A stretch of 64,000 nt of DNA from Clostridium saccharoperbutylacetonicum N1-4(HMT) (GCF_000340885.1 NC_020291.1:2045001-2109000); one strand, 5' to 3'; shown: positions 27,453-36,545, counted from the first letter of the stretch. Notes: generated by a model from the letters alone, not told the origin. Translations and numbers: made by a program.

Positions 27453-27788
27453 ATGAAAAGAAAGTCTGAAGATGATTATGTAGAAAATTGTCCGATATCA
27501 AGCGTGCAAAAGATAGTACGTGGAAAGTGGACCATGGTTATCGTATTTTTCTTGAGCCAAGGTACTTTAAGATTTGGGGAACTTAGTAGGAAAATGCCAC
27601 AGGTAACTCAGGCAAATTTAACGAAAGAGCTTAGAATGCTAGAAGAATACAGGATTATACATAGAGAAATATATAAAGAGGTTCCTCCTAAAGTAGAATA
27701 TTCATTGACAGAGTTGGGGGTGAAGTTTTTACCAGTATTGAAATCCCTAGAAAAATGGGCAATAGAATATGAAAAAATGTCAAACTAA
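27453..27788 (+). CDS. HxlR-family winged-helix regulator
   Basis: The ATG at 27453 follows GAGGTGG; 111 aa. The sequence NCPISSVQKIVRGKWTMVIVFFL, in the first third, then LRFGELSRKMPQVTQANLTKELRMLEE and YSLTELGVKFLPVL, is the classic HxlR/DUF24 winged helix. A Cys near residue 12 (ENCP) is the position that senses thiol-reactive compounds in several relatives. It is divergent from the MBL-fold gene and two palindromes suit dimer binding, so the pair probably forms a small inducible detoxification unit. Confidence 0.9.
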   Translation: MKRKSEDDYVENCPISSVQKIVRGKWTMVIVFFLSQGTLRFGELSRKMPQVTQANLTKELRMLEEYRIIHREIYKEVPPKVEYSLTELGVKFLPVLKSLEKWAIEYEKMSN

Positions 27789-28236
27789 TTTATCAGCCAT
27801 TTTATTTTGTTTTAGATGAAACTCTTTTCGATATGCTTCCAAACTTTCATTAAACATAATGCCTATCCTTTATTTATAAGCTAGAGAATAATAGGCTGAA
27901 ATATGATTCTATATTAGCCCTAAATTTGATAAATTATAAAAATAAAAGTATTGAAAAAAATTTGAAATTCATATATGATGTAACCATACTAAAATATAAA
28001 CATGAAAAGAATATGAATGTAAAGGTGATGTAAATATGCTAAAAGAGGTAGTTTTAAATTAAACTAACTAAATAGGGATTATTTTAAGAAGTATATGAAA
28101 AAAAGCTTGAATAACTCAAGTTTTATTTATGGTGCAATCAATTAACAATAATGTTAATGTTGCCATGTTTATTTGTGTACTCTAAAAATAATCAGTATAT
28201 AATGAGCATGTTACATCTTTATCTGCAGAATAGGAG

Positions 28237-28261
28237 CCGTGTTCTAAACACGGTATTTTTA
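28237..28261 (+). terminator. Upstream hairpin in the tet leader
   Basis: A 7-bp perfect stem CCGTGTT / AACACGG with a 3-nt loop followed by TATTTTTA. It may end an upstream transcript or be the first attenuator. Confidence 0.65.
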
Positions 28262-28556
28262 TGCCTATTTTTGCTACATTTATAGATATGTTATGAGATT
28301 TTAATTTGTATAATTTTAGGAGTATTAAAAAATAACAAGTCAATCTGCGAAGCCTATTTTCTATAATATTGGGTCAGCAGATTACCATAATAAAAAATAA
28401 TCATTGTATTTTGAATTGTTATTTTATTTCGTATCCTTTACTAATAAGTTATATAAATTAAAATTGTATATTTCATGTTTGTATTTAGGTTAGGCACGTG
28501 AAAATAAATAGCAAGTGGATTTGTTATTTATTTGATAGTGACTCATATGATTATAA

Positions 28557-28600
28557 GGCTGTAAATGGATTGTTATGTTCATTTATGGTCTTTTTTTATT
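28557..28600 (+). terminator. Attenuator terminator upstream of tetA(P)
   Basis: GGCTGTAAATG pairs with CATTTATGGTC (three G-T pairs) and is followed by seven T. It ends about 20 bases before the leader frame and 100 bases before tetA, so it must be read through for resistance. Confidence 0.8.
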
Positions 28601-28619
28601 TATTTTTAAGGAGAATATT

Positions 28620-28706
28620 ATGGTAATTTATATATTTGAAATTGAAGATTCCAAAAGAAAGACAAATTTTTTAAGAAATACTAGGATGGTGATTATTAAT
28701 GGTTAA
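28620..28706 (+). CDS. 28-residue leader peptide overlapping tetA(P) start
   Basis: AAGGAGA 5 bases before ATG 28620 opens a 28-codon frame that ends 8 bases inside tetA. The site is stronger than that of tetA itself, so tetA may be translated by coupling. The peptide (MVIYIFEIEDSK...) has no recognised homology. Confidence 0.5.
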   Translation: MVIYIFEIEDSKRKTNFLRNTRMVIING

Positions 28707-29958
28707 TAAACTTTCAGCATATAAAATTTATTTATTATTTTCAGCGATTACTGCAATGTGTTTTTCACTGACAGCAACAGTTATGATAGTGTATCACATT
28801 GAAAATGTTCATCTAAATCCACTTCAGCTTATACTTGTTGGGACTACGTTAGAGACAGCATGTTTCATATTTGAGATCCCTACTGGTATAGTTGCAGATG
28901 TGTATAGTCGTAAATTATCCATTATTATAGGTGCAGTTTTAACAGGGGGAGGACTTATTTTAGAAGGATCTATTTCTAGTTTTATTTTCGTACTTACTGC
29001 ACAGATTGTATGGGGAGTGGGTTCTACTTTTATCAGCGGGTCTCTTGAGGCATGGATTGCAGAAGAAGAGAGGACTAAGGATTTAGATCGAATTTATATA
29101 AAAGGAGCACAAGTAGGACAGATAGGATCAGTTGTTGGAATAGTATTAAGCACTGTAATAGCTAATTTTTCCGTAAGACTGCCTATTATAGTTAGTGGAG
29201 TTTTATTTATAATTCTTGCATTATTTTTAGGGTTATATATGCCAGAAAATAATTTTAAACCATCTGCTCCAGAGGATTTAAATACATTCAAAAAGATGGA
29301 ATATACTTTTAAGTCTGGTCTTAAATTTATAAAAAGTAAATCTATAATCATGATTTTACTTTCTGTAACTTTGTTTTATGGATTGTCAAGCGAAGGGTAT
29401 GATAGACTTTCTAATGCACATTTTCTGCAAGATACTATGCTTCCTAAGCTTTGGAATCTTCACCCAGTCACTTGGTTTGGGATCTTTGGAATTGCAGGAA
29501 TGGTATTAAGTGCAATAGTTATGCATTTTATGTCAAATAGGCTTGATGATGATAAGAATAATAGTGGAAAGCTTTTGTTAGGTATAAATATATTTTATAT
29601 ATTATTTATGTTTATATTTGCTATTACAAAAAACTTTAGCTTAATGTTAATGGCTTATTTAGCGACAAATACCTTTAGAACTATAAATGAACCTATATTT
29701 AGTGCATGGATTAATGGACATATAGACGATAAGGCTAGAGCTACTGTACTTTCTATAAATGGACAAATAAATGCCTTAGGTCAAATTTTAGGTGGGCCAA
29801 TTATAGGAATTATAGCTACAAATATTTCAATAAGTATTGGTATAGCATGTACTTCACTATTAGTAACACCAGTACTGATTTTATATGTTGCTTCTATGAT
29901 AATGGATAAAAAGGTTGCTGATAGAGTTGGAGGTGGCGATTATGAAGAAAATAATTAA
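28699..29958 (+). CDS. tetA(P): TetA(P)-like tetracycline efflux MFS protein
   Basis: The 419-residue membrane protein has 12 likely helices, an MFS motif (GIVADVYSRK, helix 2-3 loop) and the order MFS exporter then ribosomal protection gene known as tetA(P)-tetB(P) in Clostridium perfringens. Its length is within one residue of TetA(P), and the overlap with the next gene is 17 nt, as I recall for tet(P). It should export tetracycline from the cell. Expression is probably controlled by the attenuator and leader peptide upstream. A chromosomal drug exporter with another substrate is the alternative. Confidence 0.82.
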   Translation: MVNKLSAYKIYLLFSAITAMCFSLTATVMIVYHIENVHLNPLQLILVGTTLETACFIFEIPTGIVADVYSRKLSIIIGAVLTGGGLILEGSISSFIFVLTAQIVWGVGSTFISGSLEAWIAEEERTKDLDRIYIKGAQVGQIGSVVGIVLSTVIANFSVRLPIIVSGVLFIILALFLGLYMPENNFKPSAPEDLNTFKKMEYTFKSGLKFIKSKSIIMILLSVTLFYGLSSEGYDRLSNAHFLQDTMLPKLWNLHPVTWFGIFGIAGMVLSAIVMHFMSNRLDDDKNNSGKLLLGINIFYILFMFIFAITKNFSLMLMAYLATNTFRTINEPIFSAWINGHIDDKARATVLSINGQINALGQILGGPIIGIIATNISISIGIACTSLLVTPVLILYVASMIMDKKVADRVGGGDYEENN

Positions 29959-31900
29959 TATAGGAATCGTTGCACATGTAGATGCTGGAAAAACAACTAT
30001 AACAGAGAATTTATTATATTATAGCGGGGCTATAAAAGCGGTCGGAAGGGTTGATTTAGGTAATACACAGACAGACTCTATGGAGCTTGAACGTAAGAGA
30101 GGAATTACTATTAAATCGTCAACTGTATCTTTCACTTGGAATGATGTTAAAGTAAATATTATTGACACTCCAGGACATGTAGATTTTATTTCAGAAGTTG
30201 AACGCTCATTAAGTGTTTTAGATGGAGCAATAATAGTTATATCAGGAGTAGAAGGGATTCAGTCGCAAACAAGAATATTATTTAATACGTTAAAGAAGTT
30301 AAATATTCCAACAATAATTTTTATAAACAAGTTGGATAGAATTGGGGCAAATTCTAATAAAGTATTAAAAGAGATAAAAAAGAATATGTCTAGTAAAGTG
30401 GTTAGATTACAAAAGGTATACGACGAAGGAAGTAAAGAGGTTTATATAAAAAATCTACACGATATATGTATGATGAATGATGATGTTATTAATGTTTTAT
30501 CAGATTTAGACGAAGCATTTCTAGAAAAATATATTAGTGGAATGGAGATTGATAAAAGAGAAATACAAGAAAAACTTTCATTATATGCAAGGGAAGGAAA
30601 GCTATATCCAGTATTTTGTGGCGCTGCAGCAATTGGACTCGGAATTGAAGATTTATTAGAAGGAATTTGCAGTTATCTCCCATTTGCAGGAGATGATTGT
30701 GTAAGGGATTTATCAGGAGTGGTTTTTAAAATTGAAAGAACAAGCACTAATGAAAAGAAGGTTTATGTAAGATTATTTAATGGAAAAATATCAGTAAGAG
30801 ATAAAATTCAAATGCCTAATAAGGAGACAGTAGAAAAGGTAAAGAAAATTAATAGGTTAGAAAATGGGAAAATTACTGAGGCGCAGAGTATAAAAGCAGG
30901 GGATATAGGTATTTTATATGGACTTGCAAGCTTTCAAGTTGGAGATGTAATCGGAATTTCAAATAATAAAGTTAAAAATATATCTATGGCTAAACCAACA
31001 TTAAAAACAACTATTTCTGCAATTGATAAAGAAAAAAATCCTGAGCTATTTAGGGCACTAACATTTCTTTCAGAGGAAGATCCATTATTAGAATTAGAGA
31101 TGAACGATTTAGATAAAGAAATTCATGTTAATTTATTTGGTGAAGTTCAAATGGAAATACTGAGTGCTATAATAGATGATTTCTATGGAATAAAAGTAGA
31201 GTTTTCAAATATTCAAACCATTTATAAGGAAGCACCTAAAGGTGTTGGAACATCAATAATACATATTAAGGAAGAAGCAAATCCTTTTTATGCAACGGTA
31301 GGTTTGAAGATAGAGCCTTTGGGAAGAGGTGAAGGACTTAAGTATATTTCTAATGTTTCAGTAGGTTCACTGCCAAAATCTTTTCAAAATGCAATTGAGG
31401 AAGCAGTTATTAAGACTAGCAAACAAGGACTTTTTGGATGGGAGGTTACGGATGCTAAAGTTACACTTACCTGTGGTGAATTTTTTAGCCCAGTCAGCAC
31501 GCCAGCAGATTTTAGGAATGTGACACCTATGGTATTTATGGAAGCCTTATATAAGGCACAAACTGTTTTGTTAGAACCATTACATGAGTTTGAATTAAGA
31601 ATTCCTCAAAATGTTTTAAGTAAAGCGATTTGGGATTTGGAAACTATGAGAGCTACTTTTGATAATCCTGTTGTTATAGAGGATGAATTTTCAATAAAAG
31701 GATTGATTCCAGTAGAAAACTCAAAAGAATATAAAATGAAAATAGCTTCATATACACAAGGCAAAGGAATGTTTGTGACAAAATTTTATGGGTATAATGA
31801 AGTTCCAGCTGAATTTGGAAAGGTAAACCCAAGAACAACGTATGATCCATTGAATAAAAAAGAGTATCTTCTTCATAAATTAAACGCAATTAGGGATTAA
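29942..31900 (+). CDS. tetB(P): TetB(P)-like ribosomal protection GTPase
   Basis: The ATG at 29942, behind GGAGGTGGCG, gives 652 residues, the length of TetB(P). It is an EF-G-like GTPase: AHVDAGKTT (G1), RGITIKSS (switch region), DTPGHVDF (G3), NKLD (G4), then EF-G domains II-V. Tet(M)-class proteins release tetracycline from the ribosome by GTP hydrolysis. Translational coupling with tetA is likely. An oddity is that a piece of an unrelated secreted-protein gene begins 37 bases after its stop codon. Confidence 0.93.
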   Translation: MKKIINIGIVAHVDAGKTTITENLLYYSGAIKAVGRVDLGNTQTDSMELERKRGITIKSSTVSFTWNDVKVNIIDTPGHVDFISEVERSLSVLDGAIIVISGVEGIQSQTRILFNTLKKLNIPTIIFINKLDRIGANSNKVLKEIKKNMSSKVVRLQKVYDEGSKEVYIKNLHDICMMNDDVINVLSDLDEAFLEKYISGMEIDKREIQEKLSLYAREGKLYPVFCGAAAIGLGIEDLLEGICSYLPFAGDDCVRDLSGVVFKIERTSTNEKKVYVRLFNGKISVRDKIQMPNKETVEKVKKINRLENGKITEAQSIKAGDIGILYGLASFQVGDVIGISNNKVKNISMAKPTLKTTISAIDKEKNPELFRALTFLSEEDPLLELEMNDLDKEIHVNLFGEVQMEILSAIIDDFYGIKVEFSNIQTIYKEAPKGVGTSIIHIKEEANPFYATVGLKIEPLGRGEGLKYISNVSVGSLPKSFQNAIEEAVIKTSKQGLFGWEVTDAKVTLTCGEFFSPVSTPADFRNVTPMVFMEALYKAQTVLLEPLHEFELRIPQNVLSKAIWDLETMRATFDNPVVIEDEFSIKGLIPVENSKEYKMKIASYTQGKGMFVTKFYGYNEVPAEFGKVNPRTTYDPLNKKEYLLHKLNAIRD

Positions 31901-31937
31901 GTAATCTATACATGATTATAATATTATGATTATTAGT

Positions 31938-32099
31938 TTGTAATAATTAATACTGGGACAAAGACAGCTAAGGCAGTAGTGGTTAATGATCCGGCACCAA
32001 ATCATATTGATTTTAATGTTAGTGGAGTAACAACTACTCAAGGTAATGTTGATTCGCGTTCAATATCAAAAAATATTATAGTTAACGTTGGAGATATAT
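31938..32099 (+). pseudogene. Copied DUF11-domain fragment
   Basis: About 160 bases are roughly 90% identical to the 3' part of the secreted-protein gene at 55306-56937 (matching about 56729-56889): NTGTKTAKAVVVNDPAPNH and the following DUF11 residues. No start codon or upstream domains are present, and the similarity stops abruptly on both sides. It is a fragment left by duplication or recombination, not a gene. The rest of the gap to 32233 shows only A/T-rich sequence and a ribosome binding site. Confidence 0.85.
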
Positions 32100-32233
32100 A
32101 CTACCCCCTAAATATAAATGGAAGTTTGTCCAACAGGTCACTATTGTCGAAATATAAGATTAATAATATTATAATATTGCACTTATTAATATGGATAGTT
32201 AATATAGTAAAAATTAATCGGGAGGAATAGAAA

Positions 32234-32533
32234 ATGATAGGAACTGGTTTAGGCAAGATATTATCAGGAATTACAATAGCAGCAATGATTACAGGGGCAG
32301 GTATAGGCTTTGATAGAATGATTAATACAAACAAAATTGACAGTACTACTGCAGTAATTCAAAAGGCAGAGCAACAAATTGACGAAATAGGGAAACAAAA
32401 TGATGCAGATAAAGGAACAGTACAAAAATTAATTGATTATGTTAAAGGACTAGAAAAACAAATAGATGATACCAATAAAAAATTAGATGATTTAGATAGA
32501 GAAGCATCTAAGTTAAATAGCATGTTAAAATAA
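32234..32533 (+). CDS. Small membrane-anchored coiled-coil protein
   Basis: The 99-residue protein starts behind CGGGAGG. Residues 5-27 are a hydrophobic, glycine-rich helix; the rest is a charged coiled coil with heptad-like spacing (KGLEKQIDDTNKKLDDLDRE). The form resembles small phage-encoded membrane proteins, and phage remnants follow, but no family is recognised. It could be a holin partner or an orphan structural protein. Confidence 0.6.
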   Translation: MIGTGLGKILSGITIAAMITGAGIGFDRMINTNKIDSTTAVIQKAEQQIDEIGKQNDADKGTVQKLIDYVKGLEKQIDDTNKKLDDLDREASKLNSMLK

Positions 32534-32685
32534 TATTTTAAAATCACTTTTTATAAAGGTTGAGGTATTAAAAAAAGAAGAGATTGATGATGACTAACAT
32601 GGAATATAATAAAATATGCATTTAAGACACTTGCAGCAATGTAGGTGTCTTTTGTTATACAAAATTAAAAAAAGGCAGGTGCAAT

Positions 32686-32796
32686 ATGAACGAAGAATTA
32701 GTAAAAGATAAACTGGAGACACATGATAAAAGGCCCAACAACCATGGGGAACGATTAGATAAAATAGTAAGAGTGTGTTTGGGATATAGGAGTTAA
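32686..32796 (+). pseudogene. Truncated XhlA-type phage haemolysin
   Basis: A 36-codon frame behind AAAGGCAGGTG starts MNEELVKDKLETHDKR and continues NNHGERLDKI, the typical N-terminus of XhlA proteins of the phage holin region. The normal coiled coil and C-terminal membrane helix are absent; the frame runs into unrelated codons. A hairpin (AAGACAC/GTGTCTT) lies just upstream. Confidence 0.6.
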
Positions 32797-33239
32797 TCTT
32801 GTATCCTTTATTTTTTTGCCTAAAATTGTTATTATGTTTAATTTTATTAATGGCATAAAACATATCATAAGTGAAATAAGAGAAAGTAGTATAGTGAATA
32901 ATTACTTTAATGTATAAATATAAATAATTAAGGCAAAAAGCATTTAATTATCTAAATGTTGATGTAAAATATTAGTAATAAATAGTTGGCTATTAATAAT
33001 ATATTAAATTAACAATGAAGCATTTATTATGTCATAAAAATTTACAATTTACTTAAAAGAAATAATAAGTAATTCAAAATTTAAAGATATATATGTTGCA
33101 AAAATAATTATTCAAGATTTAAAGATTTCCTAAGGAAATCAACATTCATTGATAATTGAGTATTGAACATTGATAATTGCAATATATATATATTAAGTTT
33201 TTAAATTAAATATTTAATTTAAGGAGGTAAAGAAAAATT
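32797..33239. other. A/T-rich gap without recognised genes
   Basis: No supportable gene. An open stretch after 32797 in another frame (LVSFIFLPKIVIMF...) looks like coding remains. Near 33145-33180 a short direct repeat of ATTGATAATTG occurs. The SGNH gene's ribosome binding site AAGGAGG closes the gap. Confidence 0.5.
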
Positions 33240-33992
33240 ATGTTTCAATCAAAGATTTTTAAAATGGTTCCTGTAGTCTTACTAGTTTTTTTATTTACAT
33301 TAATCATTCCTAAAAATACTAATGCTGAAGTTATTTCTGGTAATTTTTCGGAGAAATCAATCAATAACCTACCAATAAGTAAAGTGACTACAGTCAAGGG
33401 CAATGACGTTCTGGTAATTGGTGAATCGTTTATTGCACTATCTCATGATATTACAAAATATCTTGAACAAGATGCTCGTAATGCTGGTGTCCTAGCTAAT
33501 AATGAAAATTTTCGTGACTATGCAGTGAGTGGAACAAAGTTGTCTGGAGGCATTTATCCATCTATACCTAATCAATATAATAATGCTGCAAAACAAAGTA
33601 AAGTCAAGTATGTTATTATGGATGGTGGTGGAAATGACTGTTTACAACCAACAGGCCAATATGCTCAAGATGCGACTAATGCTCTGAAAAATCTTTTAGC
33701 TCAAATGAAGAAAGATGAAGTTTTAAAAGTTGTATATTTCTTCTATCCAGAGCCTCAATCAGATTTTGGAGGATTAAAAAATAGACTTGATATTTTAAGA
33801 CCACAGATTCAAAATATAGTAAATAATAACATTAGCCCAAAATGTTATTGGCTTGATTTGAGACCTGTATTTGCAGGTAAATATAGTCAATATATAAAAG
33901 CGGATGGAATTCATCCAACTGCAGATGGATCTAAAGCTGCTGCGGATGCAATCTGGAAGGTAATTCAAAATAATAATGTATTTAATAAATAA
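33240..33992 (+). CDS. Secreted SGNH/GDSL-family hydrolase
   Basis: The 250-residue protein has a signal peptide (ending near NTNAE) and the SGNH blocks: GESF (block I, nucleophile Ser; GES instead of GDS), GGGND (block III, Asn) and DGIHPT (block V, Asp-His dyad). Such enzymes are extracellular esterases, often acting on acetylated polysaccharides or lipids. Ribosome binding site AAGGAGG. A terminator follows at 34177. A role in removing acetyl groups from plant polymers would fit the genome, but is only inferred. Confidence 0.85.
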   Translation: MFQSKIFKMVPVVLLVFLFTLIIPKNTNAEVISGNFSEKSINNLPISKVTTVKGNDVLVIGESFIALSHDITKYLEQDARNAGVLANNENFRDYAVSGTKLSGGIYPSIPNQYNNAAKQSKVKYVIMDGGGNDCLQPTGQYAQDATNALKNLLAQMKKDEVLKVVYFFYPEPQSDFGGLKNRLDILRPQIQNIVNNNISPKCYWLDLRPVFAGKYSQYIKADGIHPTADGSKAAADAIWKVIQNNNVFNK

Positions 33993-34002
33993 TAAATATA
34001 TA

Positions 34003-34128
34003 TTGAAAAAGTTAGAATTTGATAAAACTATAATTAGTGAAGAAGTTCAGAATATCAGTAATAAAGAAGGTAGATTTTTAGTTAATGAAATAGCTAATGA
34101 AGTACTTAACCTTAAAGAGCGATTTTAA
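34003..34128 (+). pseudogene. Short 41-codon frame, possible gene tail
   Basis: A TTG-initiated frame without ribosome binding site encodes EFDKTIISEEVQN and NEIANEVLNLKERF, protein-like and helical. It is probably the 3' remnant of a lost gene. Not recognised. Confidence 0.25.
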
Positions 34129-34176
34129 AAATTGTTTATATGAGTATACATTATATAATAAATTATAAGATAAAAG

Positions 34177-34212
34177 GCAGTAGTCATGGGCAATCCACTA
34201 CTGCTTATTTTT
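34177..34212 (+). terminator. Terminator after SGNH hydrolase region
   Basis: GCAGTAGT / ACTACTGC form a perfect 8-bp stem followed by TTATTTTT. Confidence 0.82.
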
Positions 34213-34274
34213 GCATAAAATTTTAAATATCATACTTACAGAATATATTATAATCAATGTGTGATGGTAAATTA
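34195..34274 (+). repeat. Duplicated terminator-arm plus promoter segment, copy 1
   Basis: About 80 bases are roughly 95% identical to 40089-40171. They include the right arm of a terminator, then TTATAAT inside ACAGAATATATTATAATCA, a likely -10 region. In both places a small membrane protein gene follows. Confidence 0.8.
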
Positions 34275-34296
34275 ATAAGCATTAGGGGGGATTTGG

Positions 34297-34512
34297 TTGG
34301 AAAGACGATTTAGCCTTTTGTTTGGAATAATTGGAAGTTTTTTTCTTACACAAATAAATGGATTATTTCAATTAAGAATGGCTTTAGGAAACGTAAATGG
34401 ATATGTCACAGATGTTATATTTAGAATACTTTCAATTATAGGACTTATATGTATTATTTATTTTAGCATTTTATTGATTATTGGCACGATTAAGACAGCA
34501 CTCAAAAGGTAG
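34297..34512 (+). CDS. Small two-helix membrane protein
   Basis: TTG start 6 bases after AGGGGGG. The 71 residues contain two hydrophobic segments (about 5-25 and 40-62) and a basic C-terminus (KTALKR). No family recognised. It shares its upstream promoter segment with the membrane protein gene at 40260. Confidence 0.55.
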   Translation: MERRFSLLFGIIGSFFLTQINGLFQLRMALGNVNGYVTDVIFRILSIIGLICIIYFSILLIIGTIKTALKR

Positions 34513-34867
34513 TAATGAATTTATGATTATGACGCAATATTCATAAGATGTTTAGAAATAAAGATTTTGTAATTACTACATTATTGTATTATTGAACTAA
34601 ATCGCTAAAAGCGATGGCTTGGTTTGGTGATTAAATAAAATTTTAAAAGATATGTAAAATAATGCCTCGGAGTACTTCAACACCATAAATAAAGATAAAA
34701 GTGAATAAGTACTCAATTATGGGGATGGGGATTTTATGTTCTAAAATAAATAAAAACATATACTTTCAAGAAATACAGCTTTGAAATGTTAATAAAAATA
34801 TATATTTTAAGGGAAATCGTAAATTTTGAATATTCATACGAGACGGTCTGCTTTTAGCGACTTCGTT

Positions 34868-34984
34868 CTAGTAATTGATTGCGATATTGAGATGCATAAA
34901 TTTAAGATAGTGCTAATACAAAGTTTAGCTGTATCTTAAGTTTATGCTATTATTTTATGCTCAACATCGCAATCAAACCAACTC
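34868..34984. repeat. Family B foldback repeat, copy 1
   Basis: About 117 bases nearly identical to 53438-53552 (differing by small indels). The ends TTGATTGCGATATTGAG and CTCAACATCGCAATCAA pair with one mismatch. The surrounding gap (34513-35064) holds no gene that can be supported. Confidence 0.88.
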
Positions 34985-35064
34985 GAAGTATTAAATATTT
35001 GACCAAATTTAATGAAAAATAGAAATAGATTGATGGGTAAATTAAAAAGAAAGGAATGAGTTAA

Positions 35065-35331
35065 TTGGGAAAAAGAAACAGTTTATTTGCAAAACTAAAA
35101 GAACTTACAGGGGTTAGTTATGAAAAAATAGCAAAGGAATTTGGAGTATCAAAGCAGCATATTAGCCAATCTTTTTCTAATCATTTAATGACTTATGAAA
35201 ACTCTAATAAATTTATGGCATTGAATATACTCAATTTAAAGATAAATGAATATCAAGAGGAAATTAAAAAGCTAGAGAACTTCAAGGGAGAAATTTCAAA
35301 TGTAAAGGGCGGAGCAAATTATGAGTTTTAA
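35065..35331 (+). CDS. Small helix-turn-helix protein, phage-like
   Basis: TTG start behind AAAGGAATGAG. The 88 residues have a helix-turn-helix at about 15-35 (YEKIAKEFGVSKQHISQSF) and a coiled C-terminus. It resembles small phage or plasmid regulators. Its 3' end overlaps the next small frame by 11 bases, suggesting translational coupling. Phage-like pieces lie on both sides. Confidence 0.65.
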   Translation: MGKRNSLFAKLKELTGVSYEKIAKEFGVSKQHISQSFSNHLMTYENSNKFMALNILNLKINEYQEEIKKLENFKGEISNVKGGANYEF

Positions 35332-35446
35332 ATGCGCAAGTTGGGATTTAGATAGAGGTAATGTTTGTAGTGTAACAGGAGATGGATGTATGTTCATGAT
35401 TCCAAATAGTAAAGCATGTGTTGAAATGTGTATGGAGAAGGTCTAG
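35321..35446 (+). CDS. 41-residue cysteine-rich protein
   Basis: ATG at 35321 with AAGGGCGGAG upstream, overlapping the helix-turn-helix gene. The peptide MSFKCASWDLDRGNVCSVTG has further cysteines (five in 41 residues), suggesting a small metal-binding fold. Similar tiny proteins are common in clostridial prophages. Function unknown. Confidence 0.5.
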   Translation: MSFKCASWDLDRGNVCSVTGDGCMFMIPNSKACVEMCMEKV

Positions 35447-35469
35447 ATGCAGCTAAATAAGAGGAGTAT

Positions 35470-35619
35470 ATATTACTTGAAGTTACAATAATAAAAGCCA
35501 ATAATGAGGAGATTGAGGAAACATATGATTTTCCTAGTAATTATACAGATAAGAACATAAATGAAGTTTTATGGGATAGGTACACAGATAAATATGGTGA
35601 GCTTAAAGAAATAAAATGA
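35470..35619 (+). pseudogene. Gene-like frame without a start codon
   Basis: Good AAGAGGAG site but the frame begins with ATA TTA rather than a known start. It encodes LLEVTIIKANNEEIEETYDF and then NEVLWDRYTDKYGELKEIK, clearly protein-like. Probably a phage gene that lost its start codon. The following ~300 bases (35620-35926) show no supportable gene. Confidence 0.45.
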
Positions 35620-35926
35620 AAAGAGATTTAGTTTATAAGTTGTAGATTAAAATCAGGAATATAGAGGAAGTAGGAAAGTTTGATAATTTGAACCTACAAA
35701 TTAATATTATAGGCTCAAAGTCATTAGTTTTAATATTCACATACTGTATATCTTTGGTGGCAAATAGTGCACATGTAGGTATGACAACCATTATGAACGT
35801 TCTACCCAATTATGATTATGTGTGGCTTGTATAATTTTATTTGCTTGATTAGTTTCAGTTGCATGAATTAAAGTATTAGACATTATAATTACCAGGTCAA
35901 ATTAATATGTTTAGTTAGAAAGTGAG

Positions 35927-36520
35927 TTGGGGAATATGGAGCTATTAGATACTCCAATTTATACAGTTCATAAAGGTAATAATTCAGGGTTAATTAAAAA
36001 AGTGGTTGCATTGTATTTTAAACAAAGAGAAAAAATTGTAGATGTTACATGGGGGAAAGGTGCATTTTGGAAGGAAGTTGATCTGACTAAAATAAACGTG
36101 GTTGGTACTGATATAAAAACTGGCACAGATTTTAGGGACTTGCCTTATAAAGATAATTTATTTAACCATAGTGTAATAGATCCACCATATGCAAGAATAA
36201 CAAATCTTAAAAGTATGGTTGATTGCTACAATACAGCGAGATTTACAACACATGAGGAAATAATAAAACTTTATGAAGATGGCTTAAAAGAACTTACAAG
36301 AATAACTAAGGAAGATGGATATATTTTAGTAAAGTGCCAGGCTGAAATAGAAGATTGCAAGTAAAAATGGATACATATAGAAATATTTAACATAGCTATG
36401 GAGTTTGAATTATATCTTAAAGATTTATTTATACTGGTAAATGAAAAGAATCCAAAGGCAATATATAAGCAGCAACATGCAAGAAAAACACATAGCTATT
36501 TATGAATTTTTCAGAAATAG
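35927..36520 (+). pseudogene. Phage-type DNA methylase broken by two nonsense codons
   Basis: The frame starts MGNMELLDTPIYTVHKG and has the adenine/cytosine methylase motif DPPYARI with an upstream DVTWGKGAFW block. It stops at TAA 36362-36364, but the same frame continues with convincing protein (WIHIEIFNIAMEFELYL, KQQHARKTHSYL) to TGA at 36503 and ends at TAG 36520. The first stop can derive from CAA by one change; the second from TGG, as relatives end in SYLWIF. The enzyme is probably inactive. Confidence 0.78.
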
Positions 36521-36545
36521 TAAATAAAAAATTGATCTTTGAAAA

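Larger units (their letters stand above)
27789..28619 (+). promoter_or_regulatory. Long leader and attenuator region of the tet operon
   Basis: This 831-bp region has no large frame. It contains a possible 8-codon leader (MLKEVVLN, 28036-28062, with AAAGGTGAT before it), a weak CTTGA/TCAAG hairpin near 28106-28120, a perfect hairpin CCGTGTT/AACACGG with TATTTTTA (28237-28261), and a strong terminator just upstream of tetA (28557-28600). A promoter far upstream with an attenuating terminator has been reported for the C. perfringens tet(P) operon, and this layout is similar. Confidence 0.6.

Noticed and set aside
28699..31900. Tn916/tet(M)-type resistance element
   Set aside because: An MFS exporter precedes with 17-nt overlap and lengths fit tet(P); no integrase, excisionase or Tn916 leader is seen.
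31979..32230. 83-codon frame after tetB(P)
   Set aside because: Its first half is the copied DUF11 fragment without start or context; the second half is A/T-rich noise.
35790..35890. Small minus-strand frame beginning MSNTLIHATETNQANK
   Set aside because: No ribosome binding site, only about 30 codons, and no recognised family.
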